Shown here: in pieces, positions 37,959-49,890 of the stretch
Numbering within the stretch: the first letter of the stretch is position 1
How the letters are laid out: the number at the start of each line of letters is the position of its first letter
Source: Zygnema cylindricum
Taxonomy: Eukaryota; Streptophyta; Zygnematophyceae; Zygnematales; Zygnemataceae
Direction of reading: 5' to 3'
DNA: 64,000 bases
NCBI GenBank assembly: GCA_037447655.1
Contig: JBBHKE010003397.1
Location: 62,001-126,000, forward strand
Notes under the pieces: generated by a model
Databases searched by the model: none
What the model was told of the DNA's origin: nothing
What the model saw: only the letters and a program-made list of their open reading frames with translations
Program-made: the position numbers and the translations under genes

Positions 37959-39710
37959 CTAAACCTGATCAGTGTATTCCTCATAAATTTCCTCATTGGT
38001 CTCTTCATCAGAGCTCCTAATGAATAATCCATCATACAAAATTGCGGCAATAGCTGCTCCCAAAAATGGTCCCAACCAGTAAACCCAGTGGTGGTCAAAG
38101 TTTCCAGTCCAAAGGGCAACTCCGAATGTTCGTGCGGGGTTCAAAGAGGGCCCAGTGAGAGCCGCTCCAAAAAGGACAGCAACAAAGACAGAAAGGCCGA
38201 TAAAGAATGGAGCAAAGGTTTTGTTTCCCTTAGGGTCCACAGCAGTTCCCCAAACAGTGAGGACCAGGACAAAGGTGAGAGCTGCCTCCACTCCGACACC
38301 GGTAAGGGCCGAGGTCCCGGCAGAGAGAGCGTGGGCGCCAGCAGCCAACTGGAGAGAGAGAGAGGGAGGGAGGGGGGCAAAGGAGAAGAAGTTAGTAGTG
38401 GGAATCGGAAAGGAGGTGCATGAGAGGAGAAAGAGGAGAAAGAGAGTGTGTGCGTGTGAGAGAGAGATGGGGAGAGAGAGAGTGTGAGAGAGAGATGGGG
38501 AGAGAGAGAGTGTGAGAGAGAGATGGGGAGAGAGAGAGAGAGTGCGAGAAGAGACGGGAAAAAAGTAAAAAAAGTTAAAACCTTCGCCATAGGAATATCC
38601 TCTAGTGACACAGACAAAACTAGCAGGAAACAAATGCAGCAACCATTAGCTTGAAACGAACATACTTTACATCCTATATTAGTTGCTCCAAGACGCTAAC
38701 ATTTCTTGAAAACACAGACAAAAGAAACAAAACAAGGTTCACCCGTGCTCAGACAAACTTGAAGCTCCATCAGTCTACCGGAACCTCAAAACTTGACCAT
38801 GAGTCAGCCGAGATAAGTAGATCCGATAAACAACGTACCTTGACTCCCCATATAGGCCACAATAAAAGGCCTCCAAGAGCTGCTCCGAGGAGCTGTGCCA
38901 CCCAGTAGACGACACCGGCGAGAAAATCCAGCCTTCCTGTGAGGATGAACGCCAAAGTGACAGCTGGATTCACGTGGCCGCCGGAGTAGGCGGCACTAGC
39001 AGCAATGGCCAATGCAAGGGTGATGCCATGGCCAAAGGCGACGGACAAAACGAATCCGGAGTCTGTCTTTCCATGGGTGATTTCAGCTGCAGGTTTCCAC
39101 AGAAAATGTTTCCAGCAGAAATGTTAGCAGGAAGTGATAGAATTCAAACTGTTAAAATCAAAATTTGATGAATGAATGAGCAAGCAAAAGAGGAGATATG
39201 GAGAGGACTGGAAAAACGAGTCTTGTCAAGCAAATCATAGTTTGATCAGGTTCTTAAGTTGGAACCAAAGTTTTGCCCAAGTTGAAAGATTTGATCATGT
39301 TTTTTAATTCAAATCAGATGCGCGAGCAAGAAAATAAAAGAAGAGAAAAAAGTTTGATCAACTTGAATCAACACCAGGGTGTAGATTTTAGATACTTGGT
39401 CAAGAGTTTCAGAAACCACTTTCGCCACAGAGTGTGCAGTAAATTAGTCATAGACGAAGAGTGAAAGCAACAATGGATGCTTACAGAAGGAAGCTGCAGT
39501 TCCTGCGCTGACGAAGACGAAAACAAACAGCGCAATAAACTCAGCAGCGGCAGCCCTAGCAAGATTCTTCTTGTAGGGCTCGTCAATAGTTTCTGGCCTA
39601 AGTCTCACTGCAGGATTTGCTGCATAAGCTCTTGCTTTACGAAAAAGACGACGAGGCCTGGCGTCACGGCTTCCGAGGAGACGCTCAGCGATTTCTTCCT
39701 GAGTCGGCAT
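37959..39710 (-). CDS. major intrinsic protein (aquaporin), atypical selectivity filter
   Basis: Three minus-strand exons, 39710-39485, 39086-38839 and 38348-37959, join in phase into 287 residues. Six hydrophobic helices and the two pore loops with NPA boxes (GGHVNPAV, Asn115; GPSLNPAR, Asn228) make it a major intrinsic protein. Overall it reads closest to tonoplast types (RAAAAEFIALFVFVFVSAG, YWVAQLLGA), but by my alignment the aromatic/arginine filter is His95, Val216, Pro225, Arg231: TIP-like His, PIP-like Arg, and an odd Pro. The hydrophilic N-terminus of about 50 residues is long for a TIP, and the C-terminus is acidic. Intron 2 is filled by a GA/CT repeat up to the acceptor. It might belong to a group lost in seed plants. 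Substrate (water, small solutes) and membrane are not decided by the sequence. Confidence 0.88.
38351..38545 (-). repeat. CT repeat ending at aquaporin exon 3 acceptor
   Basis: On the plus strand GAGAGAGAGA with GTGTGAGAGA and GATGGG steps, including a unit of about 30 bp repeated three times (38460-38540). On the sense strand it is a pyrimidine tract starting one base before the acceptor. Confidence 0.9.
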
Positions 39711-40857
39711 TTTGAAAGAGTGTGAGAAAGAGGAGGAAGACAGCTAGAAGAGGAGGACGACAGAATGTATTTCAGATAAACTCTTTTGTCAAGTGACTCA
39801 GAACTTGTTCAGCAGCGCTCTTTGTACTCCCGTGTATGTCTCGCTGGAAGGAATCGGATCAAAAGTGGACTCGACAAAGTTAAGAATTTTCCGGGATCAA
39901 CGATTGGTCAAGGGTCCATTTGCCACGTATGGTCCATGAGACCGTAGATAACTTTAACTGTACAGTTAACTTCTATCTGGCTGGCACGTGGAAGGTGACA
40001 AGCGCGTGTGCTCCATAGGAGTATACGTGTCATGCAAGAAAGGGCTTTCCTAGATAAAACGATCAAGTGGATAGACATTCAAACCAGTTGAGTCGAGGAG
40101 AGTTTGTCGTACTGTAGTCATACATACGTGGCGAAAAAAAAGAAGATAGACGGATGTTTGCCAGTGTAGTTCTGTTCAGTCTGTTGATTCTGTTCATCGG
40201 TCTCGCCTGTACTTGGACAGAAAAAAGACAATTCAGACCGTCGTACGTGGCAATCGTAGAATCGTCGAGGAGGAGGAGGCGAAGCGTGCGGCGACGGATG
40301 TGGCTGCGACGCATAAACCTTGCTGACACCCAAAGAGCAAAAAAGCCTGAAAGATCGGCACGTGTATATCATGTAACCATAATATCCACCCTACAGGGAC
40401 CTTTAGGGATTTTTTAGGTGTGACCTTCCATCAGTGTGAAAGTCGTATATTTTCTGAATGCCGTACTTTAATACCATTTTGTGCGTTTTTTTCTTGTTTT
40501 TTTCTTGTTTTTTTCTAAATGTTTTTACGGGAATCTATTCAAGATTCGCCAGGGATCCAGGAGTAAACATCACCGTTCGATATTTTATTTTTGAGCATCC
40601 GTGAAGAAACCTCTCCATGGAGACAGTACATGAAAGTTGGAGGACAATAGCCACCTAACCGGCGACTTAGAAATCTCAGCCTAGGGAAAGGGTTGGGCCT
40701 GACTATGACAGCCAATAGAAACCAGTCACCTGCTGTCCGAAACTGGTGACTCAGAAGCAGAATCCCAAACCTGCGCATCCTACCCCGCGGTCCTAGGAAA
40801 CATCCTAGTTTCTCACGGATTTGCTCTGTCCAAGGATTGTGTACCTGAAATAATTAA
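39711..40857 (-). promoter_or_regulatory. aquaporin upstream region with ACGT-core motifs
   Basis: The 1.1 kb upstream of the aquaporin start holds a perfect G-box CACGTG at 39985-39990, GCCACGT at 39922-39928 and ACGTGTC at 40025-40031. Three ACGT-core sites within 110 bp, 210-320 bp before the ATG, resemble ABA- or light-responsive bZIP target clusters. No other gene is visible up to 40.86 kb. Confidence 0.45.
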
Positions 40858-40900
40858 GGGCAAGGTTCCATTAGGGGAAAATGACGTTGTTTACTGAAAG
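40858..40900. repeat. PIF/Harbinger-like terminal repeat
   Basis: GGGCAAGGTTCCATTAGG at 40858, preceded by TAA, resembles the ends of the MITE at 48025-48752 and the mirror-image end at 47984-48021. No partner end is found nearby. Confidence 0.45.
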
Positions 40901-41807
40901 CCGTATCTTTTCGTACAGTGCCGTACCAAAAATAAAAAAATGTCAGATAAACAAGGCTACTGAATGAGGTATTTGATTCTCCACGTTTATGGTCGTAAAC
41001 GTGGACCGTCGGATGCATAATCGGATACGACGTCGTCTGACACTTTCAGTTCGCAACAAGTAACCCGGAGTAGGTCAATTCTCAGCGCCTGAACGAATAC
41101 CGTCGTGCCTCGTGGAAAAGTGAACAAATATCCACGACGACCGCGCTACACCGTGAATCGTTATTCGCGTAAAGGTTTCTTTAGCGTGTAGGGACAATTA
41201 CCGTCATTTACGCTAATTGAGAATTTGGTCAACGAAATCGTTTATTTTTGGTCAACGAAATCGTTTATTATAATTAGCAATTAGGGTTTTTTTAAATAGT
41301 GTGGATAATTCTATTTGAGAATTAAAAAAAAAGGTACCTTAAATAGCATTCATTACGCCAATACCATTAGGTGTGCATATGGTACCGTCATGACATGTGC
41401 CTTCAGCCGGGGAGGATCGCGAGTACCACCGAAGCATGAAAATCTTTGGCGGAAGATGTTGTTTCCGCCTGTTGATCCACTAACCATTCGACATTTTGTG
41501 CGCTTACATATCTTGCGTTTGGTCCGACCTCTGATTTCATTCAATGGTCGTCACGAGTCACTTTACCTTCGGCGGTCAAATATGTGATCCGATTTGCCTC
41601 GAGATTTTTGAAGACGGAAATTATTCATCTCATGGCGTGAACGATGACATGTGCCACGAAAACAAATGTGGGTTCTTACGACTGATGGAGCGTCGCTTGG
41701 TAAGCAATTTTACGTTTCATCTAATGGTCGGCTCTGGTCATAATGCTTGGGCCTAGGTGGTATCGTCAAAATGAGGCCACGTACGAAAAAAACTCGTTTA
41801 AACCATA
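40901..41807. other. gene-free region with a Stowaway-like end
   Basis: About 0.9 kb without a credible gene. A TA-flanked end CACCGTGAATCG lies at 41149 and resembles the terminal repeats of the MITEs at 46-48.8 kb, but I could not find its partner. Confidence 0.4.
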
Positions 41808-42240
41808 GTTCAAAAGTAGGCGTTTTTTCGTAGGCCTTAAATCGGCCGCCTTTAGCGTAAGTTGTGTTACGGGATTTACATGTGATCTTCTTAGATCGCT
41901 ACTTTGATCAGCGACCGTCCGTTCGTTCGAATCTGACAATAGTCCTATCGTAAGTTGTGTTATGGGCTTTCCATGTGATCTTCTTAGATCGCTACTTTGA
42001 TCAACGACCGTCCGATAGTCCAAATCTGACGGTTTACATAAAAAGTACCTCAAAAATCATAGAAAAAAAAAAAATTGTCCAAATGTTTTTTCAAAATTTA
42101 GACATGACATTTAATTCTCTATCGATCGATGTGCAACTCAACCCTGTTACTATTTTATTTCATTTTGCAGCCAATACAATATGGGTCTTATGGTGGTATT
42201 ATAAAATTTACGTACAATATGCATATTGTATGGGCGACTT
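41808..42240. repeat. dispersed repeat, forward copy
   Basis: The sequence from the words CAAAAGTAGG to CATATTGTATGGG recurs, in the opposite orientation, at about 61190-61455. Inside, a block of about 90 bp containing ATCTTCTTAGATCGCTACTT is itself present twice (from about 41855 and 41947). No coding frame is seen; the family is unclassified. Confidence 0.7.
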
Positions 42241-42749
42241 TCACCTACTTTAAAACTATGGTTTAAACTGCTAAAAAACTGCGGGGGGGTTTTCTGCCTG
42301 AAATGTACGGAACAGTTTAATAGCACACTCGGAAAACTGCACGCAGATCGAAAATGGAAGTTTACCATTTGACATGATAGCATTGTCCGTACTCTGTATA
42401 TTTCTATGACGAAGAAATCGTACATCTTTTAACTCCAGTCTCCAGGTTCATTTGTACCTAAGAGCATGTACGAATGCAACCGAAACTTAGGGTACGTCCC
42501 CATGTAAGCGATAATCTGAAAAAGTATTTTGGACTGTAGTGAAGTGTTCCGTACTAATTTGAAAAGCGTCCCTATGTGCGAAAAATAAATCGGAACTTTG
42601 ACATGTGACCGTTGTAGACGTAGGTACAACTTTGTGACGGTTGACGACGACTACGAAACTGGTGACGCCAACAAAAACAGCGACAGTTGTAGACGTCTAC
42701 ATTTTTATAATTATGTGACATGGTAGATGTTTAGGGTTTTGTAACATTG
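42241..42749. other. gene-free region
   Basis: About 500 bp with scattered GTACG words and no credible reading frame, RNA gene or repeat that I recognise. Confidence 0.35.
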
Positions 42750-42793
42750 TGACGTCACACTCACTTGTGACGTCACACTCACTTGTGACGTCA
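42750..42793. promoter_or_regulatory. three TGACGTCA palindromes at 18-bp spacing
   Basis: Perfect TGACGTCA at 42750-42757, 42768-42775 and 42786-42793, from an 18-bp unit repeated in tandem. TGACGTCA is the CRE/C-box and TGA-factor type bZIP target. No gene start is obvious within 1 kb. Confidence 0.75.
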
Positions 42794-43489
42794 CAAATTC
42801 AATAACTTTCGGCCATGGATACCCAATTTCGTTTTCTCTACTTTTTTCGCTCTACTTACCATCAAAATATACATAAAGGTAGTCAAAATAATTATTTTTC
42901 AAATAATTTTCATTTCATACCAGTTTTGTCGTGCCTCATTCTAAAAAGTGTGAGATAAAAGTGATAGTGTGAGAGGGAGTGGGGAGAGGCGACGACGATG
43001 CAAAATTCTACCGAGGACCCATGAATGAAATTGGAGGTCCGAGACCCCTGCATATTTTTTTTCCGTACATCCTCGTCTTTTCCATACATGCACGTGACGG
43101 GCAGGGAGAAAATAGCGAGTACTCTCCCTCGTCCTAAAATTTCCCACTCGTGTGGCGCGTGCGTGGGTCATTTTTCATTCGTTGTTTGGGCGGTAATTTC
43201 CCTAAAATCAAAACGCGAGGTAATTTTTGATGAAGTTTTTTTACGGGCTGGATTCTCTTGCACGGGGGTCGAAAAAAGGACAACGCCAAAATGCGTTCAC
43301 ATGACGACATACATGAAGTACATTCAAACTATCGACTTGAGGTTTGTCGTAACTTTAAAGAATTTTTTTTTTTATACGTCTAAAGTTTTTATCGTACGGA
43401 ACTGCGTTTTCGGTGAACACTAATCGTCGTGAACAACTATGTACAAAACCAAAGGTTTTGTGGCATTATAGACGTGAGGCCTTCCAACT
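42794..43489. other. gene-free region
   Basis: About 0.7 kb with no credible gene. An open plus-strand frame at 43025-43423 has no recognised motif and I regard it as chance. Confidence 0.35.
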
Positions 43490-43918
43490 AATGTTGGGTA
43501 TCGAGGGCCCCTTGCCGATATTCAATATGTACCTAAATTTGGGTACCTGGTAGTCGATATATCACTTCAAAGTATCGACAATCTTAATATCACCGTTTTT
43601 TTGGGATGTATCGGCCGATATCACGATATATTTCAATCGGGATATATTAAAGGTCAATTTTTACGCTAGGTCAATTTTTTTTTCCAAAAGCCCCCCCGCC
43701 TCACCGTGGCACGCGCTAAGTATGGTGGGGGGGGGGGCAAAGATTTTCCGTACCATATTCCATACCAGTTCTTTACGGACACCCACCTTCTACCAAATAT
43801 ATCACGATGTAATATGTTGGTCTCGGTGCGATATATCAGGGCCTCTTACCGATCGATAATCGATATATCGAATATCAAACTTATCGCGATATGATTTTAC
43901 CTAATACTCAACGCTACT
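43490..43918. repeat. imperfect foldback element
   Basis: Begins GTTGGGTATCGAGGGCCCC and ends with the approximate inverse around GGCCTC...ATACTCAAC. The interior is dense in CGATAT/ATATCG palindromes and a C/G run. It resembles a foldback or MITE, but I could not define a target duplication. Confidence 0.45.
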
Positions 43919-45485
43919 TCCAACACTTGTTGAGTTACGTGCCTAACATCGATTTCCTTTTTCTCGATTACCTTCAATCCCTCTTTCTTCCTTTTAACGT
44001 TCTTCCAAAATGTGGTTAATCTTTTGGAAACACAACCTTTTACGACTTTTTTTCTCTATTATTGCTATTCTTTTTCTTTTCTCTATTCCGCCACTAGAAA
44101 AAAAACATCTTGGTACTTGTCCCGACACTCGAGTGTTTTTATTGCTCCTCATACACCTCTCTCCACTTATCCAAACGTAACCAATTGGTTGGCAACTCCT
44201 TCAAACTTTTTATTGTACTCGCACATGTCCCGTTCTATTACCTCTCTAACTCTTTAAATTCCCTTTTAAGATTATTCTATCTTCCTCCACCCCTAAAGTT
44301 GTATCCACCTTTTTATTAGTAATAGTCAAAATCCCATGCAACTTTTCGATACATCTCTCGTAGGCATCCAAGTATAATTTTCACAAAGCAAAGTCAAGTA
44401 AAGCTTGTAAAAGTGAGGTCATTGAACCACTGTTTCTTAATTTCTACTTATTGTGAAATAAATTGCAACACCAATTCCAAAACCATATCCAAATCGTTGG
44501 ACATGTAATTCCATTTTTTTATATTAAGCCTAATACCACCTTAGTCCCTCCTCTATTTCGTTTGTTTTATGGGCTCATCACATATATGTAATGAATCCAC
44601 CAAATTCGTCATAATTTTGTACGATTCACTAAAACTGGTCATCAAAAGTCATGATGGAATAAAAAAATTCACGATGGCCTCGTTTCCAGTTCACCATGTG
44701 TTTTCTTGATCATGTTGGAAACCACTAGCTATTTTGGGTTTCACAATACCATGAGAACTCGTGGGTTCTTTATTTCATGGTAACCATGAGGCATAAAATC
44801 AAGATTCATGTTTATATAACCATTAAAACACAAAACATGGTTTCATTTTTTATAAAACCACTAAACATGAAACACGCACGAAATATTACCGACAAAAAAC
44901 TTGAAATGAGCTGGTGAAAAAACCTAAGTGTAACATGGAGATTTTTATGTGATATTAAGTGCATGTTCAGTGATACATGCATTAATTTGTATGTCTCGTG
45001 GTTTATTTTTGTGCCAACATAAATTAACTTACTGACTAATAGGCTTGCAAGTGATTTAAACGATTGTAAGGTCTCCCTTGCTAATGCTTATAGTGTACAA
45101 GAGACCCGGGTAATATTTTTGAGAAATTCCTTCTTGTTGCGTTCACAGCCCATTATAAACTTCAAGTCTTTTGTTTGTCTATCCTATATAAATATAAGTG
45201 CTTAACAATTCATAAAGAGAGTTACTCTTGTAGCCCTATCTAGTCCTTGAACCTAAACAGTGTTGATAATACTGTTTTTTTTGTCAGAGCTCACGCGGTT
45301 GGCGTTTACATAAAACCGTGAATCTCTATTAATATTGATAAAAACTATTTCGGCGTCCGTAAATTTGACCCTCGAACTTATAATATAATCATAGATGTCC
45401 AATTCGTACGAATTTGGACTTTTCTACGAAAATTACGTAGTATTCTTCGATTTCATACTTTTCGTAAAATTCGTATATATTTCTC
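43919..45485. other. gene-free AT-rich region
   Basis: About 1.6 kb with no reading frame, RNA gene or structured repeat that I can support. Confidence 0.4.
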
Positions 45486-45985
45486 TGTACGGATATGTAC
45501 GAAAATGTACAGAAAGCAAAATCCTTAAAAAATCTTTAAAGTACGGACAACTAACATAAATGTACGAAGTAATACGGAAAGTGTAACCTATAAACCTAAT
45601 AATACAACAACTCTTTCTCAGCCGTACTGAAATATAAAGGAACGTACGGCAATGTATTATAAAAAACCTAAAATCCCCCCTTCTAATAACTCTAATAAGT
45701 ACGGATATGTACAAACATTGTACAATAATGTATGAAAAATGTAACGCAGCTGTACTGAAATATACGGGAATTTACGGCAATGTACCCGAGAAACCTTAAA
45801 ATATATAACCCCAACATGTACGGAAAGTACGACCATTGTACGTACATGTATCAAAAGTGTGCGGCAGTTATACTGAAAAATACTGAATTTAAGGAATTTT
45901 ACTTTAAAACCCTTAAATAACCCTAGAAAGTACGGACATATACGGACACTGTAGATAATTGTACGAAAAATGTATGGGTGCAATG
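45486..45985. repeat. degenerate tandem repeat rich in GTACGG
   Basis: Four or five diverged units of roughly 115-155 bp, each with AGTACGGA near the start, GTACTGAAATATA in the middle and ACGGCAATGTA before a CCTTAAA-like end. The unit starts are near 45540, 45697, 45816 and 45929. Confidence 0.65.
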
Positions 45986-46121
45986 GAAGTTACGTATTTT
46001 ACAAATTTTTAACATCGTTAAATGCGTATCGTCTGCAGTATTCGCGCGTTCGTTTCGTTCGTACTATGCGAAATGGACCTTTATGAATATAATTTTTAAT
46101 TATAGATTTTCCTCTACGCTA

Positions 46122-46700
46122 CACCGCGAATCGTTATTAGCATTATGAACTCTATATCGGCGCCCCCAAATTTTGATTCCAAAACCCGAAATAGAATTGA
46201 TAATACTAATTTTTCCTTTACGTTCATTACAGTTCAAGAGAATTAGCGTTCATAATTATAATTTATGATATTATTGAATAGTGTGGTGTACGGACTTGTC
46301 AGTCCGTACAAAACGGTACTTTATTAAGTAAAAAAGTACGAAACATGGATTTAAATAATCGCGGTCGCATGGAAAACTACGCTCAGAATAACAGACATAA
46401 TGAGATCGTACATATTTTAGTGTAAAGATATGGGTGGCGTTATAATTATTCGCGCGAACACCCAAATTAGAGTTATGAAAAAATTAGAGTCAAAGGACGC
46501 GACAGTGTACGATTTGTCAAATTTTGTACTTTTACCTATTTTACTATGAAGGTCTTGATGGCCGATTTGTTCTACAAAAATTAGAATTAATAATCAATCA
46601 GTATTTAATATTTTTTTCAAAAAAAATGAAAATCGAAATTAATAACGCTAATTATTTTTTAACACTAATAATCTCTCAACGCTAATAAGGATTCACCGTG
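46122..46700. mobile_element. Stowaway/Tc1-mariner-like MITE 1
   Basis: TA dinucleotides flank inverted ends CACCGCGAATCGTTATTAG and the complement of CTAATAAGGATTCACCGTG. There is no transposase. The ends match the two neighbouring elements. Confidence 0.7.
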
Positions 46701-46744
46701 TAGTATAAGTACTGTATTTTGTATTTCAATTGCACTAAACTGTA

Positions 46745-47245
46745 CACCGCGAATCGTAATTAGAATAAATTACTCTAATTCGGTCGCTCGAAATTTCGAC
46801 TCTATCACATGAAATTGAGTAAATGATTCTAATTTTTTCATTATTCTATTTAAGGTAAAGATAAGTTAGCATTTTTAATTATAATATAGGTTTTCGTTTT
46901 AAATAGTGTGGAGTACGGACGACCTCCGACCATGCAAAGTTGTACTTTATTAAGTAAAAAAGTACAAATAATAATTTAATACATGCCGTTATCATGTAAC
47001 TGCGTTTTAACAAACCGCGTAGTACAAACGTCCTAGTGACGATAAACTGTACGTTTTGCCAAATTATGTATGAATACCTTATTTACAGGAGAGGATATTA
47101 GAGTGCCAAATTAGAGTACTTAAATAAATTAGAGTAAACTTCATAGTTGAAACAACTCTATCACATAAATTAACTTTTATTACCCTATTTTTTTTTTAGT
47201 TTTTGTACTCTAATTTTTTCATTACTCTAATTACGATTTGCGGTG
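46745..47245. mobile_element. Stowaway/Tc1-mariner-like MITE 2
   Basis: 501 bp with TA at both sides. The left end CACCGCGAATCGTAATTAG and right end CTAATTACGATTTGCGGTG are nearly perfect inverses. There is no coding capacity. Confidence 0.85.
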
Positions 47246-47470
47246 TACTGTACATCGCGAATCATAATTAGAGTAAAGAAAAAATTAGAGTAAAAAAACA
47301 AAAAATAACAATTAGAGTTATGAACGCTAATTTGTGTTATAGACCATTTTCACAGAGGAAGTTTACTCTAATTTATTTAAGTACTCTATATTGGGTTACG
47401 TCGGCAATAATTACCCGCGTTGTGATTATGAACACGAAATTACGTAGATGTACAAAATCTGTCATTCCGT

Positions 47471-47570
47471 ATAGTTAAACGTATAGTTAGACGTTAGCAC
47501 TATTTGTCGTGCTGAATGTCATAGTTAAACGTATAGTTAGACGTTAGCACTATTTGTCATGTTGAATGTC
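47471..47570. repeat. 50-bp perfect-length tandem duplication
   Basis: The 50 bp starting ATAGTTAAACGTATAGTTAG are repeated once head to tail, with two base differences. Confidence 0.95.
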
Positions 47571-48024
47571 AGTTAATGTTCACACTGACGACGATGCTTT
47601 CGACGGACGAGAGTTATACGAACGACTTTTTTCGATGTCATTGATTTTTTTGTTTAGTGCGATTTCACGTGCGAGCGCGGTTGTATTTTAGAAAGCGCGT
47701 GTCATGTGCAAATCTTAAGATTTTTTGTTGGTTTTCCATCATGACACTTAGCTTAATCGTCCAGCGTGTCACGATTTTTTTTTTCTGTATCTGCCAACCC
47801 ACCTCCTCGAGGTGGGTTGACAGCTACAAAGAAAAATGAAGCAAACTCCTCGCAAATGAACATCCGACGGCCAGTATTGCCTCCAAGACCTTCGAAGAGT
47901 ATTGGCAAGATTCTCTGTAATGTTGATTTTCGTATAAAAACAAAATAGGCGGTATGATTTGGTACGGAGAGTCGCGGATTTTTGTAAACTACGCCACTTT
48001 TCGCCTAATGGGACGTCACCCTTA

Positions 48025-48752
48025 GGGTGAAGTTCCATTAGGCGGTCCCAGTAAATGTACGGACAAGTCTATTGGCAGCGTTTACTGGAAGTGCGCTCCA
48101 TTGTGTTGGGCCAGTAACAAACCTTTCTCAATTATGATTGGCGCCACGTAGGTTAGAGTCCAAATTCTAAAAACCTTCAAAAAAATCTACAAACGGAATA
48201 TCTGTATGAAATTTTTGTACCATCGGAGGTAATCAATGATTCGTACATAAAGTTTTTGGCTAGATTTTGATTTTGAAAATAGAAATCAAAATTTCGAAAC
48301 AGAATGGCAAAAAGACGCGACAAACTTTGAAGGTCCCGACAAACTTTGAATGTCGGTGGATGTCAACGGAGCGTGCGAGGATATTTTCACCTGACCTGCG
48401 TTCAAAATGGCGCACATGGCATATACGAAGTGCACGCCTGTGATCGCTTGTACAACGTATATATTTTTTTCCTTTTCACGAGTACCAATGGTAATGAATG
48501 GAAATCATCTAGTGGGCCCCAACTCTCCTCGGCCAGGAGAGTTGGGGCCCACTAGATGATGTGCTCGATTGCTTCGCGGATCTCAAAAAGTGAAACATCC
48601 AACGGTCAGGAATTATACCTACATCATTGGAGCTTCCCGACAGCTTTCCAGTAACGATGTTTCGTCCGACAAAAAAAAAATTGGTACGGGCTGTATGAAA
48701 ACGTACGGCATCCAGTAAAGAACCCCACTTTTCGTCTAATGGAACTTCACCC
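48025..48752. mobile_element. PIF/Harbinger (Tourist-like) MITE
   Basis: Inverted ends GGGTGAAGTTCCATTAG (48025) and CTAATGGAACTTCACCC (48752) are flanked by TTA at 48022-48024 and 48753-48755. The 3-bp TTA target duplication is the PIF/Harbinger signature. There is no transposase in the 728 bp. Confidence 0.88.
48504..48560. repeat. perfect 26-bp inverted repeat, 5-nt loop
   Basis: Arms 48504-48529 and 48535-48560 are exact inverse complements around the loop CGGCC. The hairpin lies inside the Harbinger-like MITE and is not part of its ends. Confidence 0.97.
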
Positions 48753-48786
48753 TTAGCGTTATTTACTCTATTTACGATTCGGGCTG

Positions 48787-49890
48787 TAGTGTAACCAATG
48801 CGTCAGTCCGTACTAAAATTGCTCGTTACTTCGTATAAGCGTACAGAATAGTGTGAGATAACGGCTTCGAAACGGGAAAGTAAGGGTATTTTTGCATGTA
48901 ACCGAAATTTCGTCTTGGTACTTTGTTTTAAGCGAAGATTCTCCGTACAAATTTTAGAGCATTCCGATTTAAACGCAAATAACTTGTCACTTAAAAAAGT
49001 GACATACGTAGACGTGTACGAATAATTGTGACAGATGAAGTAGTACATTAAAGGGGGCGAAACTTCCACTCGCCTTCAATTTGAGGCGTTTCTCCACACA
49101 CAATACAATTTTTGTGACTTCGTAATGTCCGTACGCCACATTGTTGACGCGTCGATACCTTAAAATACCTTTCGTTGTCGCACAGAATTTGCGATGTCGT
49201 TTATTGTCTTCTTACTTGCCGACAGGTGGCCAACATTTTTCATACGCCGTATGTGTGAAGATTCATGTTTTTGAGAGAGACTGTCCCTGTACGGTTCAGC
49301 GCACACAAAACATTACCCACAGGCTGGAAAAGTGCAGTGTGTTATTTTTTTGGTACTCCGCGCACAAAAATTGTAAAAAACTTCAGACACGTGCGACAGT
49401 GTCTGCCTATTGGCTCACATTATTGGACTTTATTTCAAATCCCCTCGCGAGGTGATTTGATGTAAAGTTTGAACATGCGTTGAAAGGACGCGAAAGTGGG
49501 TCGAAATGCGATAAACGACAAATTTTATCACGCTAGACGACAAACTACTGTATGTATAAAGTTTTAGGGTAACGCAACTTGTACGGTAGTAAATTCTATT
49601 TTTTGGTACGGATGCGGATTATCTTGTTTTTTTCGAAGTTATGGAGGAAAACGACAGAAAATAATTGTAACTTTAACACATGCGAAAAATACCCTGAGTG
49701 GCGTTGACACGGGATTTGGTTCAGAAATAAATACGGGGAAAATCACGCAAATCTATTATCACACGTGCAAACGTTGACCATGTGAACATTGGCTGTAGCG
49801 GCTACACCATGGCTATGTGTTTCCAAATTATTGCTGGATGTACAAATTTGCGCTAATTATGCCATTGAAGGTCAGTTCAAAAGTAGGTGA
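48787..49890. other. gene-free region left of the gag-only element
   Basis: About 1.1 kb without a credible gene. The last 25 bp (CAGTTCAAAAGTAGG) match an edge of the dispersed repeat at 41.8 kb, so the gag-only element may have inserted into, or recombined with, another copy of it. Confidence 0.4.

Larger units (their letters stand above)
47253..48786. mobile_element. Stowaway-like MITE 3 with nested element
   Basis: TA-flanked ends: CATCGCGAATCATAATTAG on the left and, inverted, CAGCCCGAATCGTAAATAG on the right. The interior holds a complete Harbinger-like MITE (48025-48752), another Harbinger-like end (47984-48021) and a 50-bp duplication. Removing the nested element leaves about 800 bp. 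Confidence 0.6.

Noticed and set aside
40858-48021. One 7.2-kb Harbinger element with both ends
   Set aside because: The two ends resemble each other over about 35 bp, but the flanking triplets are TAA and TTA rather than identical, and no transposase lies between. The two ends may belong to different elements.
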